DNA from: Teredinibacter turnerae
Lineage (GTDB): Bacteria; Pseudomonadota; Gammaproteobacteria; Pseudomonadales; Cellvibrionaceae
Direction of reading: 5' to 3'
Assembly: GCF_037935975.1 (NCBI RefSeq)
Contig: NZ_CP149817.1
Span: 2,542,001-2,606,000 of the forward strand
DNA length: 64,000 nt
The position numbers and the translations under genes were made by a program. The notes below the pieces were generated by a model. The model was given only the letters and a program-made list of their open reading frames with translations, searched no databases and had not been told where the DNA came from. Shown in pieces: positions 44,545 through 53,433 of this stretch (position 1 is the stretch's first letter; every line of letters begins with the position of its first letter).

Positions 44545-47037
44545 CTAAAAGTTGTAGGAAAGTTTCAGCCCTATTGTTCGGGGTTTGCCTACATAATTGC
44601 CGTAGCTTCTGCGGGTAAACTCACCATAAATTGACCCAGGGCCATTTTGCTCATCTTGTAGCATCTCTTCTGCGCGACGGGTAGTGCGTGTGCCAAGGCT
44701 GTAGTATTTATCCCAGAGGTTGTCGATATAGGCTTGCACTTTCCAGCTGTTGCGAGAGTAGGTGGCCGACAGGTGATGAACGTCCCAGGCGTCAAGAGCT
44801 TCACCGCCGTAGTCCCCATCGACGTAGCCGACGATTTGGTCATCATCATTCAGTACGGGCTCGAGTAACGGGTCGTCCGGGCCGCCAACAACGTTGTAAA
44901 TTTCCCCGGTGTAGACCACACCGTAATTAAGATCGAGCGCGCCTTGCGCAATTTCGGTGCTGTAAGTGAGGTTGATTGCGCCCTGGTGTTCTGCATGACC
45001 TGGTAGGCGAGAGCCGGCAAGAACGTCGTTGTTGCCAACCAGGCCGACAGCGTAATCTGTGAGCTTGGCTTTGGTATAGGCGTAGCTGAACGCCATAGTC
45101 CAGTGTTCGGCGAACAGATACTCACCGGAAAGCTCAAGCCCTTTACTCTCTGCGGCGCTGCCATTACCGATGATTGGCAAACTGCCGAATTCTGTGGTGG
45201 TTGAGACTTGAAGGTCCTGCCAATCGATATAGTAGAGTGCAGAGTTAATGGAGAGGGCGCCGTCCAGCAGAATGCCTTTATAGCCAAGTTCGTAGTTCGC
45301 GATGGTGTCTGGGTCAATTAACACTTCGTCGGGCTGAGCGCAGAGCTTTTGATCGTCGTTGTCATCCCTCAGCTCATCTTCGGTACATTCCGGAACGGTG
45401 TTCACGCCACCTTTTCGATAGCCTTCGGAGTAGGTCGCGTAGATCATGTTATCGTCGTCAATATCGTACGCCAGGTTAAGCTTATAGAGGTCGCCAGAGT
45501 CGTCACCCGAGTTAGGCGCTGTCTCAACATTCACGGCATTGGGGTCTGCACCGTCAAACACCGTGTCGTACAGCGGGAGGCCGAAGCCACCCTCGTTGTT
45601 CACGCTGTATTCATAGCTCCGGTAACCGAGGGTTGCGGTCAGGCTGGGAAGAATGTCGTAGGACACTTCTCCGTAGAGCGCTTTTTCGCTTTCATCAATA
45701 TAGGTGAGCTGGATGTATTCCAGGCTGTCTGGGCGCAGTGCTACGCCGCCAAAGTTGTCGACAGCGAACTGATCAAACCCCGGTGTAAACTCTTCACTGA
45801 TAGCGTCAGATTCAGTGCTGTAATCGAAGTAGCCAACCACCCATTGAAATGGGCCATCACTCTGCGAAACCAGGCGCGCCTCAATGGTGTCCGATTCCGA
45901 TTCCACTTCTTCACGGGTGTATGCGGAGAAGCTTGGGAAAGCTTCGTAGCCGTATTCAAAGCCGATCAGCAGGTCTGTCTGGTCCCGCTGGCCTAACTCT
46001 TCGTAAGTGGATTTCCCCCAGGTAAGGGTGGCCGAAGCGAAGCCGAGATCGGCTTCGATGTCGAGACTGAGAAGGTCGTTGGTGTAATGGTTGGGCTCTT
46101 CATACCGCGCTGCGGATTCGAAAGGCCCTGTTCCAAACGCTAGCTGATTGGCGACCTGACGACCTTCGGCTTTGGTGTCTTGATAGTAATACCAGAGGTT
46201 GATGTCCCACATGTCGCTGGGTTCCCAGCGCAAATTTGCACGGCCGGAAAGGGTGCTCTCGCCGTTAGCATCTTCTACTTGTTTAAGGTTCGCTGCTACC
46301 GCGTCCGGGTCTGTGAAATCCGGCTCCGGGTCCGATACGCCCGGTTCCCGCACAACATAGTTGTAATCGATAAAGCCTGGGTCCTCAAGCTTGTCGGCGC
46401 TTGCGCGAAACGCGAGTGTATCTTGCAGAAGAGGGATGTTCAGTGTGAACCCAAAATCACGTCCAATGCCGCTGCTTTCTGCATTGCTGCTGATGTCCCC
46501 ACGAATTTCACCGCTCAGCTCGCTCAAATTGGCAGCCTTGGGAATATAGCGAATCGCACCACCCATCGTGCCCTGGCCGTAGAGCGTGCCCTGTGGGCCA
46601 ATGAGGACTTCTACACGCTCGAGATCATTGGGTTTGAGGTTTACATCGACAGGAATGTTACCCAGGTACGTAGCCACGGTAGTGGACTCGAAGCCAGGCC
46701 CGAGACTGGTGGTGTTTAACCCGCGTACAAAGATATCGGCAGATTCGTTGCGCGGGCCGCGGTCGATAACAGTGAGACCCGGCACGTAGCGGGAAATGTC
46801 GGCTATGTTGTTTAAGCGCAATTCTTCGATTTTCTCGGCGCCCACCGCCGAAATATTCAATGGAATCTCTTGTACGGTTTGTTCGCGGCGCGCGGATGTC
46901 ACGACCATTTCTTCCAGCTTGCCACTAGCAACTTGCTGGGCTTCCTGTTGAGCTGATGCAAACTGACTCAGCGCTGGCAGTGTTGTGATGGATATTGCGA
47001 GCGCAAGTCTCTTTTTAACAAAACAGGAATTGACCAT
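44545..47037 (-). CDS. TonB-dependent outer-membrane receptor
   Basis: 830-residue outer-membrane receptor for energised import. A signal peptide (cleavage after about residue 29, FASAQQ) is followed by a TonB-box-like LEEMVVTSARR near 41-51, a plug (IPLNISAVGAEKI, NIADISRYVPGLTV, GTLYGQGTMGGAIRYIP) and a beta-barrel that ends in the usual aromatic residue (LKLSYNF). The sequence resembles the oligosaccharide/organic-ligand class rather than a clear siderophore receptor, but the ligand cannot be read. A GAGGA ribosome site precedes ATG 47037. It is divergent from the NhaC gene and near the Lrp regulator and sulfotransferase, so the group may serve uptake of an amino-acid-like or sulfated compound. 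Confidence 0.93.
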   Translation of the reverse strand: MVNSCFVKKRLALAISITTLPALSQFASAQQEAQQVASGKLEEMVVTSARREQTVQEIPLNISAVGAEKIEELRLNNIADISRYVPGLTVIDRGPRNESADIFVRGLNTTSLGPGFESTTVATYLGNIPVDVNLKPNDLERVEVLIGPQGTLYGQGTMGGAIRYIPKAANLSELSGEIRGDISSNAESSGIGRDFGFTLNIPLLQDTLAFRASADKLEDPGFIDYNYVVREPGVSDPEPDFTDPDAVAANLKQVEDANGESTLSGRANLRWEPSDMWDINLWYYYQDTKAEGRQVANQLAFGTGPFESAARYEEPNHYTNDLLSLDIEADLGFASATLTWGKSTYEELGQRDQTDLLIGFEYGYEAFPSFSAYTREEVESESDTIEARLVSQSDGPFQWVVGYFDYSTESDAISEEFTPGFDQFAVDNFGGVALRPDSLEYIQLTYIDESEKALYGEVSYDILPSLTATLGYRSYEYSVNNEGGFGLPLYDTVFDGADPNAVNVETAPNSGDDSGDLYKLNLAYDIDDDNMIYATYSEGYRKGGVNTVPECTEDELRDDNDDQKLCAQPDEVLIDPDTIANYELGYKGILLDGALSINSALYYIDWQDLQVSTTTEFGSLPIIGNGSAAESKGLELSGEYLFAEHWTMAFSYAYTKAKLTDYAVGLVGNNDVLAGSRLPGHAEHQGAINLTYSTEIAQGALDLNYGVVYTGEIYNVVGGPDDPLLEPVLNDDDQIVGYVDGDYGGEALDAWDVHHLSATYSRNSWKVQAYIDNLWDKYYSLGTRTTRRAEEMLQDEQNGPGSIYGEFTRRSYGNYVGKPRTIGLKLSYNF

Positions 47038-47343
47038 ATACAGTCCTCGTTAGTTTGATGGCGTTGGCAATCGTTGTGCATTAAAACCTTCGTTTTATTG
47101 CATGCCTCTGAGCAAAGGCCGCGCCAGCGTGATAATTAAACTGAAATATTGCGACCAGGGTTGCAGTGGCGCAGAAAATATTATTTATGTTGGAAAAACC
47201 GAATTTTATTCGGCGGTTCTTGCGGGCAATCCTGGCTTTTTGCACCAATTAGGGGTGGCATGCACTAAAACGAGCTATTTTTGTGAGCCATTTAAGTTCA
47301 CGGCACCATACGATCCAATCGAAACACAGATATAGGAATACTA
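47038..47343. promoter_or_regulatory. Divergent intergenic region, TonB receptor / NhaC antiporter
   Basis: 306 bp without a convincing gene. It must contain the promoters of both divergent genes. I cannot single out -35/-10 boxes with confidence. An Lrp-type operator is a fair guess given the regulator nearby, but no clear dyad was found. Confidence 0.4.
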
Positions 47344-48813
47344 ATGAGAAAAACGCCTTCTACCGCGCTTTGCTTTTTACCGCTGATATCCCTTATCGGC
47401 CTGCTAGCGCTGAATGTTTTTATTTTTGGCGACAATGCATTGGGCGGGGCGAACCAGTTGATTTTGCTCACTGTTGCAGTTATCACCGCGCTTATCGCGT
47501 GGCGGATCGGTTACAACTGGAAGGACTTGGAAGGAGGTATTGTTAACTCAATCACAGTTGCAGCACCAGCCATACTGATTTTGCTCATGGTCGGTGCGTT
47601 GTCCGGTACCTGGTTATTGAGCGGCGTAGTGCCAGCGATGATTTATTACGGTCTTTACGTACTCGACCCAAGTATTTTTTTGTTTGCCTGCTGCATTATT
47701 AGCGTCGTTGTGTCGATATCGACTGGCAGTTCATGGACGACATCTGCCACGGTGGGCATTGCGTTGATGGGAATTGGAACCGCGCTGGGCTTTAACCCGG
47801 CGATGGTGGCGGGGGCAATTCTGTCCGGCGCCTATTTCGGCGATAAGATGTCGCCGCTATCCGATACCACCAACCTTGCATCGGCAATTGCAGGAACGGA
47901 CCTGTTCACCCACATTCGTTACATGACAATAACCACCGGCCCTTCGATACTGATCGCGCTTATTGTATTTATCGTGCTCGGGCTTGGCGCCCATGGTGAA
48001 AGCAGTAATACGGGCGCGATAAGACAAGCGCTGGCAGAGACGTTCAATCTATCGCCAGTACTACTGTTGGCGCCGGTGGTAGTGATCGCTATGATTTTAA
48101 AACGCGTTCCCGCGTTACCCGCACTGGTAGCTGGTGCAATTTTAGGCGCATTGCTGGCGGTGGTGTTTCAACGTGAGCTGCTGACAACACTGGCGGAGCA
48201 GGGGCAATTAACGCGGTTACCGGGCTATGCAGTTGTGCTTACCGCGTTTTTTGGCGATACCACCATAACAACAGGAAATGACGTTGCAGATGAGCTACTG
48301 AGCTCAGGCGGTATGGCGGGGATGCTAAATACCATTTGGTTGATTCTATGTGCAATGATTCTCGGCGGCGTGCTTGAAGCCGCAGGGTTTCTACAAGCGA
48401 TTACCGCAGCCATTACAAAAAAAGTGCATAGCGCAGCGCAGCTCATTGCCGCAACCACCGGCACATCGCTGTTTACCAACATTACTGCATCCGACCAATA
48501 TCTGGCGATAATTGTGCCCGGGCAAATGTACCGTCAAGCCTACCAGCGTCAGGGATTGCGGCCGCAAAACCTCAGCCGAACACTGGAGGATTCAGCCACC
48601 GTCACCTCGGTATTAATTCCCTGGAATACCTGCGGTGCATTTCACGCAAGTGTCTTAGGCGTTGCAACACTCAGCTATTTGCCATTTGCGGTGTTTTGCT
48701 ACCTGAGCCCTCTAATGACACTGGCCTGCGCGTTCACTGGGTTTAAACTGGCTCGCTGTGCGCCAGTGGAGGAAAATTCAGAGGTGGAGCAATCGGCTTC
48801 AGCAGCCCGGTAA
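47344..48813 (+). CDS. NhaC-family Na+/H+ antiporter
   Basis: 489-residue inner-membrane transporter with 11-12 hydrophobic helices and the NhaC signature regions: STGSSWTTSATVGIALMGIG, then GAYFGDKMSPLSDTTNLAS, and FFGDTTITTGNDVADELLS in short segments. The family exchanges Na+ for H+ (some members carry malate/lactate or amino-acid substrates). Start ATG 47344 follows ATAGGAATACTA. Location next to a TonB receptor and an amino-acid-type regulator suggests a substrate-linked antiporter rather than general pH control. Confidence 0.9.
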   Translation: MRKTPSTALCFLPLISLIGLLALNVFIFGDNALGGANQLILLTVAVITALIAWRIGYNWKDLEGGIVNSITVAAPAILILLMVGALSGTWLLSGVVPAMIYYGLYVLDPSIFLFACCIISVVVSISTGSSWTTSATVGIALMGIGTALGFNPAMVAGAILSGAYFGDKMSPLSDTTNLASAIAGTDLFTHIRYMTITTGPSILIALIVFIVLGLGAHGESSNTGAIRQALAETFNLSPVLLLAPVVVIAMILKRVPALPALVAGAILGALLAVVFQRELLTTLAEQGQLTRLPGYAVVLTAFFGDTTITTGNDVADELLSSGGMAGMLNTIWLILCAMILGGVLEAAGFLQAITAAITKKVHSAAQLIAATTGTSLFTNITASDQYLAIIVPGQMYRQAYQRQGLRPQNLSRTLEDSATVTSVLIPWNTCGAFHASVLGVATLSYLPFAVFCYLSPLMTLACAFTGFKLARCAPVEENSEVEQSASAAR

Positions 48814-48933
48814 GTCGCTGCTACCGAGGCCACACACCCTAACGCTACAGCCCCGAACTGCAGCGAGGAATGGAATTAGTCTCTTTGACGTATTTTCGAA
48901 TACGCGATGAGCAAATCACATTGGGGAGAACAT

Positions 48934-49263
48934 ATGCCTGTCGCACATTGCATAGTCACTGAAACGTGTCAGTTTGAACCCATTAATCCTGTAGATTTAT
49001 GGGCGCGTGAAGCGAAACAATCTCCCGATGAGATGACTGTGACGGTAGTACGCCATTGCCAGCAATTCGGAAAGCCCTATGGCGTTATTGCAAATTTATA
49101 TCTGCCCACGGCTTGGTCAAAAAATAAGGCTTCGGTGCTTCAAGTTGGCCTCGCCAGGGCCTTAGCGCAATATTGCAAAACATCGTTACAGGATGTATTA
49201 GTCATTACGCTCATGGTCGAATCCGGTTGTGTGGTTGAAGCTGGGGAGGAGGTTTTTTGGTGA
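48934..49263 (+). CDS. Tautomerase-superfamily-like small protein
   Basis: 109-residue protein if started at ATG 48934, which has GGGGAGA directly upstream and gives an N-terminus MPVAHC with Pro right after Met. An N-terminal catalytic proline is the hallmark of the 4-oxalocrotonate tautomerase/MIF superfamily. The helix near 65-85 (LQVGLARALAQYC) and the next strand (DVLVITLMVESG) fit the beta-alpha-beta unit of MIF-like proteins. The upstream frame to ATG 48907 would bury the proline. Substrate unknown. It follows the NhaC gene by 120 bp and may be part of the same unit. Confidence 0.6.
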   Translation: MPVAHCIVTETCQFEPINPVDLWAREAKQSPDEMTVTVVRHCQQFGKPYGVIANLYLPTAWSKNKASVLQVGLARALAQYCKTSLQDVLVITLMVESGCVVEAGEEVFW

Positions 49264-49311
49264 AAAAGCCGGGGAATGTATTTTCATATGTAGAACATTT
49301 TGGTTTGTATT

Positions 49312-49332
49312 CTTAGTGTTTACGGGCCCTAA
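49312..49332. repeat. Solo MITE end (relic)
   Basis: CTTAGTGTTTACGGGCCCTAA matches the terminal repeat of the 343-bp MITE (TTAGTGTTAACAGGCCCTA) with a few mismatches, but no second end is found nearby. Probably the remains of an old insertion. Confidence 0.4.
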
Positions 49333-49464
49333 TGTAGTTTAACCGCCAGCAAAGCCGTGGGTTGCGCAATAAGCCATACAGGGCGTTTATTGGATTATTG
49401 AGCTGTTGGGTTGGTGAAGGCAATCCTGTAATTTTTAGTCAGTTACGAAAACGGAGTTTCTGTA

Positions 49465-50457
49465 ATGCTGATTTCCAAGTATCGCGCCGCAATAATGGGC
49501 TTTTCTATCCTCTGGATAATGTTTTTTCATTCTAAGATCGATATTCCCGATGCCTGGTATTTTTGGCCAGTTGATACGCTGAAAAGTGCAGGTTACGCAG
49601 GCGTCGAGATGTTTTTCCTGCTCTCAGGGGTGGGGCTGGCTTTTAGTTTTGAAAAAGGTACACCCTTGTTGGCTTTTTATAAAAAGCGGCTGCTCAAAAT
49701 AGTGCCGATTTTTTTATTTTTCTCTTGTGTGATGTTTGCGATTGTTTATCACAATAAAGATTATAGTTTGTTTAGGCTTATTGGTAAGATTACAGGTCTT
49801 GATTTGTTTTTAGCCGGTTCAGGCTCTTTCTTTTGGTTTATTCCCGCGTTGCTGATGTTTTATGCAGTTTCGCCGTTGGCGTATCGCGCTGTAAAAAGTT
49901 GCACCACACACGCTTGGGTTAGCTTTGCTGCGCTTTATATGCTGTTGCTCGGTGTTGTTATTGCTTTTTTCCCGCAGAACCTAGTTTGGTATGTAAGGCT
50001 ACCGGTGTTTATCGGTGGTCTTTTTATCGGGCACCAAATCTACAGAGGTGATTTATCGAAAACGCTTGAAAACCCGGTGCTGAATCTGGTTTGGCTGCTA
50101 ATTTCTATGGTTTTCCTGGTGTTAATATTCCAATACACGACAGAAAATTTCAGGTCACGTACTGGATTCTGGTGGTATCCCACCGTTGTGATGGCTTACC
50201 CAGTAACTTTTTGTTTAGCGCACCTAATTGATCGACTAAAAAACCATGTTTCGGTTCTAGCTGGTGCGTTAGCATTTATCGGTGGCTATACGTTGGAGTT
50301 GTACCTAACGCATTGTGTGGTTTACACGCTACCCGACTTCCATAGCTTTAGCGATTACCCCTTGAATTTTTGGCGTGTCCCTGAGTATTTACTGTACGCC
50401 ATCATTTCGCTTGCGTTATCGGTGCTTATACAACGTATTACACGAATATATACTTGA
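49465..50457 (+). CDS. Acyltransferase-3 (OafA/YrhL-like) membrane protein
   Basis: 330-residue integral membrane protein with about ten hydrophobic helices. It starts with KYRAAIMGFSILWIMFFHS (His in the first helix) followed by GVEMFFLLSGVGLAF, the usual opening of acyltransferase-3 proteins that O-acylate surface sugars or other extracytoplasmic molecules. It is a little shorter than typical (350-380). A CGGAG ribosome site precedes ATG 49465. The gene is clearly more AT-rich than the PKS region. Acceptor unknown; no sugar-biosynthesis genes are adjacent. Confidence 0.82.
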   Translation: MLISKYRAAIMGFSILWIMFFHSKIDIPDAWYFWPVDTLKSAGYAGVEMFFLLSGVGLAFSFEKGTPLLAFYKKRLLKIVPIFLFFSCVMFAIVYHNKDYSLFRLIGKITGLDLFLAGSGSFFWFIPALLMFYAVSPLAYRAVKSCTTHAWVSFAALYMLLLGVVIAFFPQNLVWYVRLPVFIGGLFIGHQIYRGDLSKTLENPVLNLVWLLISMVFLVLIFQYTTENFRSRTGFWWYPTVVMAYPVTFCLAHLIDRLKNHVSVLAGALAFIGGYTLELYLTHCVVYTLPDFHSFSDYPLNFWRVPEYLLYAIISLALSVLIQRITRIYT

Positions 50458-50459
50458 AG

Positions 50460-50696
50460 AAGCGAAGATACATAGCCTCGCTTCGTTGAATTTTCTCAGA
50501 ACGCGTAACTATCTACTTGCCGGGTTAATTGATAGTTATTAGGTTAATTGTTAGTTGCTTGGTTTACTGATAGATGCCGGGTTAATGGCATCGAGGTTTG
50601 ACGCAGAAAAGAGTAACAGCAAGGTATTTTCAGTCATGCTGCGATTCGCCCCGTGAGGGCGTGGGACGAACCGATGTTTCTCAGCCAGATTCGTGC
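50460..50696. other. Intergenic region with short degenerate repeats
   Basis: Convergent ends of the acyltransferase and secreted-protein genes. A weak hairpin (GAAGCGA...TCGCTTC) at 50458-50485 may terminate the former. Around 50518-50590, GGTTAATTGATAGTT-like units recur about three to four times imperfectly. Confidence 0.35.
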
Positions 50697-52154
50697 TTAC
50701 AGGCGAGTTACGGTGGGAGACCAGCAGCTACCAGACACAGAATAGCCAGCTTTGGCTACTAGAGAGTAGCAAAAATTGCCGCTCGGCCCGCCACCAACTG
50801 TACGCGTCGCCGCTAAGGTGCTTGCGTCGTAACAACCTTGGCTTTCCGCGTATCCCGCCGGTTGAGGAATAACGTAGAGCTTCGTCCACGAACATGCAAT
50901 CTCGTCACTGGGTTCTGGTGGCTCGGTTGGCTCTTCTGGTACACCCAGTAGGTCTTCAAATATATCTTCTATAAGTGTATCCACGAGATTTTCCGCGTAG
51001 CTTAAGCATTGATGTGTGGTTATGCCAGGTGGTTCTGTGGTGGTATCGGTAAAGCCAATTTCGCATAGACCGTCGTTGGTACCAGGTTGATCGTGCATTT
51101 GATCACCGGGTATGGGGCAGGTGGTTCCTGGATTTGGTCCAAACTGCGGGAAGTTTTGTAGCTCGATGAAAACGTCGTCACTGATTTGTAGCGTAAGCGC
51201 TAGCTTGTCAAAATAAAAGCTGTAGTTATAGCCGCCACAAGTAAAGCCGTAGTTGGTTCTGAACTCAATGGTTGATAACGCGAGAAGCTTTTGATTCGCT
51301 TCAATAGACGCTATTTCGCTTTCTATGCCCATAAATAGTTTTGCAGCCGCTTCAGTGAGGTCCGTGAAGTCGTTTATATCAGCCAGATACTGGTATTGCG
51401 CCAATTCCGATGGCAGCGGGGCCATGCTAGAAAATTCGCTCAAGATTTCATCAAAAGCGATATTCAAAGAGAAGCCCGTGATGTTAATATCGTCCAGAGC
51501 ACTGTCCAACTCATTTTCCAGTTCGGTTTCAAATGAATAGGCTAGTGAATCCGAATAGAAGAAATCAATAATTGGCCCGAGTATGAGTAATCCATCGACA
51601 TCTACATCGAGGTCCATATCAAAATTTTCAAACTCCACGTTATTGAACAGTCCCGTGAGTAGATTATACTGCGCCGTAATATAAAACTGCGTAGTGACGG
51701 CATACACTTTTCCACTCAATCCATACTTGCTCGCTTTGGTGTAAGTTTCGATTGATAGGGGCCCAACGCGGGCTTCTATTCCGCCGCCACCAATCGTAGA
51801 TAATTCAATTGTCGAATTTTCCAGTCGATCATTGAATCTGAAATAGTGAGATTTTAAGCTCGCGCCATTGCTGGCAACCTCCTGCTTTATTTCGGCACTT
51901 ACAGTAGCGGTAATATCACTTTCGAGTGCACGCAACGCAGTTCGATAATTCTTTACTTCCGCCGTTAGCGGTTTAAGGATGTCCTCTTCAGCAAAAACAA
52001 CACTGGTTGTTTTGTTGGGATCTTCTTCGGATATTTTCATCCGGTATTCAATATCAGATACGCGGTAGCCCACTGAATATGTAGGCATTGAAATGAATAA
52101 TGCGTAAAGAAGAGAAATAAATATAACTTTTTTATACGTTATTATTGAATCCAT
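50697..52154 (-). CDS. Secreted protein of unknown function, Cys-rich C-terminus
   Basis: 485-residue protein with an N-terminal signal-like helix (KVIFISLLYALFISMPTYS, about 9-27). I recognise no family. The middle (about 140-260) has beta-rich and acidic segments (FENFDMDLDVDVDGLLILG) that resemble amphipathic lipid-binding or barrel-like repeats. The C-terminal third holds most of the cysteines (TCGGYNY, GTTCPIPGD, GLCEIGF, QCLSYAE, IACSWTK, GCYDAS, NFCYS, GSCWS), interrupted by a Pro/Glu linker (EEPTEPPEPSDE). The last about 60 residues look like a small disulfide-bonded module. Likely periplasmic or exported. No operon partners. Confidence 0.65.
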   Translation of the reverse strand: MDSIITYKKVIFISLLYALFISMPTYSVGYRVSDIEYRMKISEEDPNKTTSVVFAEEDILKPLTAEVKNYRTALRALESDITATVSAEIKQEVASNGASLKSHYFRFNDRLENSTIELSTIGGGGIEARVGPLSIETYTKASKYGLSGKVYAVTTQFYITAQYNLLTGLFNNVEFENFDMDLDVDVDGLLILGPIIDFFYSDSLAYSFETELENELDSALDDINITGFSLNIAFDEILSEFSSMAPLPSELAQYQYLADINDFTDLTEAAAKLFMGIESEIASIEANQKLLALSTIEFRTNYGFTCGGYNYSFYFDKLALTLQISDDVFIELQNFPQFGPNPGTTCPIPGDQMHDQPGTNDGLCEIGFTDTTTEPPGITTHQCLSYAENLVDTLIEDIFEDLLGVPEEPTEPPEPSDEIACSWTKLYVIPQPAGYAESQGCYDASTLAATRTVGGGPSGNFCYSLVAKAGYSVSGSCWSPTVTRL

Positions 52155-52423
52155 GTCTTTTCTCCAGACTGTACTCCGTTATTGAGTGAGGCTAGACAAT
52201 ATGCCTGCGAGTTAGTGGAGTCAAGGGGCTTCAATGAATGTTGTAATTTGGTTTTAGTGTTAAATTGTTTGGCTAAACCGGATTTTTATTATTTAACGAT
52301 CCATGGTGTTTGAACGCGCTGTGCTGTTGGCAAACTAGATGAGTTCTATATTTAGCGAATTGCCGTTTGCTATTAAATTCCGAAACAGTCTTTAAGGTCT
52401 CGGGTCTCATTTCAAATGGCTAT

Positions 52424-53093
52424 AGGAACCTCTGATTACCTAGGGCCTGTTAACACTAATTCGATTCATTCTGTTGCGGCTAAAATTTCGCTATCGAGTG
52501 ATGCGGCACCCCGACGTTTGGAGTGCAGGTTGTTCGGCATATCCCTATGCCTCACCCCTACGGGGTTACACGCTAAAACGCTCCCGGCGTTTTAGCGGTT
52601 GTTCCAAATGAGCGATAAACAACGCTGAGAGCGGGATTTTAGCCGCAACCCGCAGGGCTGGGCCTGTATTTCCAGGCTGATGCGTTATTTTTCGCTCGTT
52701 TAGCCCGCTAAACAACGCCAAAAATGCCTTTCATCCTGAAAATACAGGCTCCAGCAGAGCGAATTGAATTAGTGTTAACAGGCCCTAGTAATTTCTCTGC
52801 GTGACCTGCGGCGATTAGTTGTTAGGCGCCTTTCGCAGTTAATGGCCTTAATCCTTAATAAGAAAGGCAACGCCACAAATGATCGCCGCAGGCCGCGCCT
52901 TTATGCCCTTGGGTGCTACGGGGCTTGCAGGAATTTAACCTGAGGGTGTCGCGCTCGTTCACCGTGCAAAGCTTCCGCTCCTGCTCACGCTACTTACCTA
53001 CGTCCATGTAGGCAACCAGCACGCCTCGCTCCCGCGCCTACTCACGTTAAATTTCTGTCAGCCAGAGGAATCACTAGGTAATCAGAGGTTCCT
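52424..53093. mobile_element. Inverted-repeat element hosting a nested MITE
   Basis: AGGAACCTCTGATTACCTAG at the left end and its reverse complement at 53074-53093 frame 670 bp. With the nested MITE removed, the repeats extend to about 38 bp (continuing GT-ATT-CTCTG with few mismatches) and the element is about 325 bp. It encodes no protein. TA lies near both outer ends (TAT/TAC before AGGAACC). A non-autonomous insertion element; its parent family is not identified here. Confidence 0.72.
52443..52785 (-). mobile_element. MITE-like element, copy 2 (343 bp)
   Basis: Same length as copy 1 and nearly identical to its reverse complement, with TA at 52441-52442 and 52786-52787. It is inserted into the left terminal repeat of the element at 52424-53093, splitting ACC|TA|GTAATT. 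The low divergence between the two copies argues for fairly recent mobility. Confidence 0.88.
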
Positions 53094-53433
53094 GTAACAA
53101 TGATGTTTGGCTTTTTACCTGACGCAATATTCTAATTCTTACATTGGCCCAGAAACTTATCGTGTATTTTTTAGCAAGATAGAATTAAAAGAGGCACGCA
53201 TCACGGCGAATTTGCCGAAAGAAGTTTTGGCCATATATAGAGAGCGCGTGGTACTAGCGATTTAGAGGATTTTAGCTATGCTTCAAGAGCGGTAATAGCA
53301 GAGTCAATATACCGCTGTAACTGTGGCTTTATGCGCATGATTCGCTAATCATGCTGGTAGATTAAAATTTGGACGAAAAAAGGGTGGCGTGCTTGATTGG
53401 TTTAATCCAATCCTCAATCAAGGGAACTGACTC
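53094..53433. other. Intergenic region before the second sulfotransferase
   Basis: 340 bp, AT-rich, no convincing gene. The CAAGGGA at 53419-53425 is the ribosome site of the following gene. Confidence 0.4.

Noticed and set aside
46180-46719. + strand frames opposite the TonB receptor (also 45349-45996)
   Set aside because: The receptor on the - strand has signal peptide, plug and barrel end; the opposite frames have no support.
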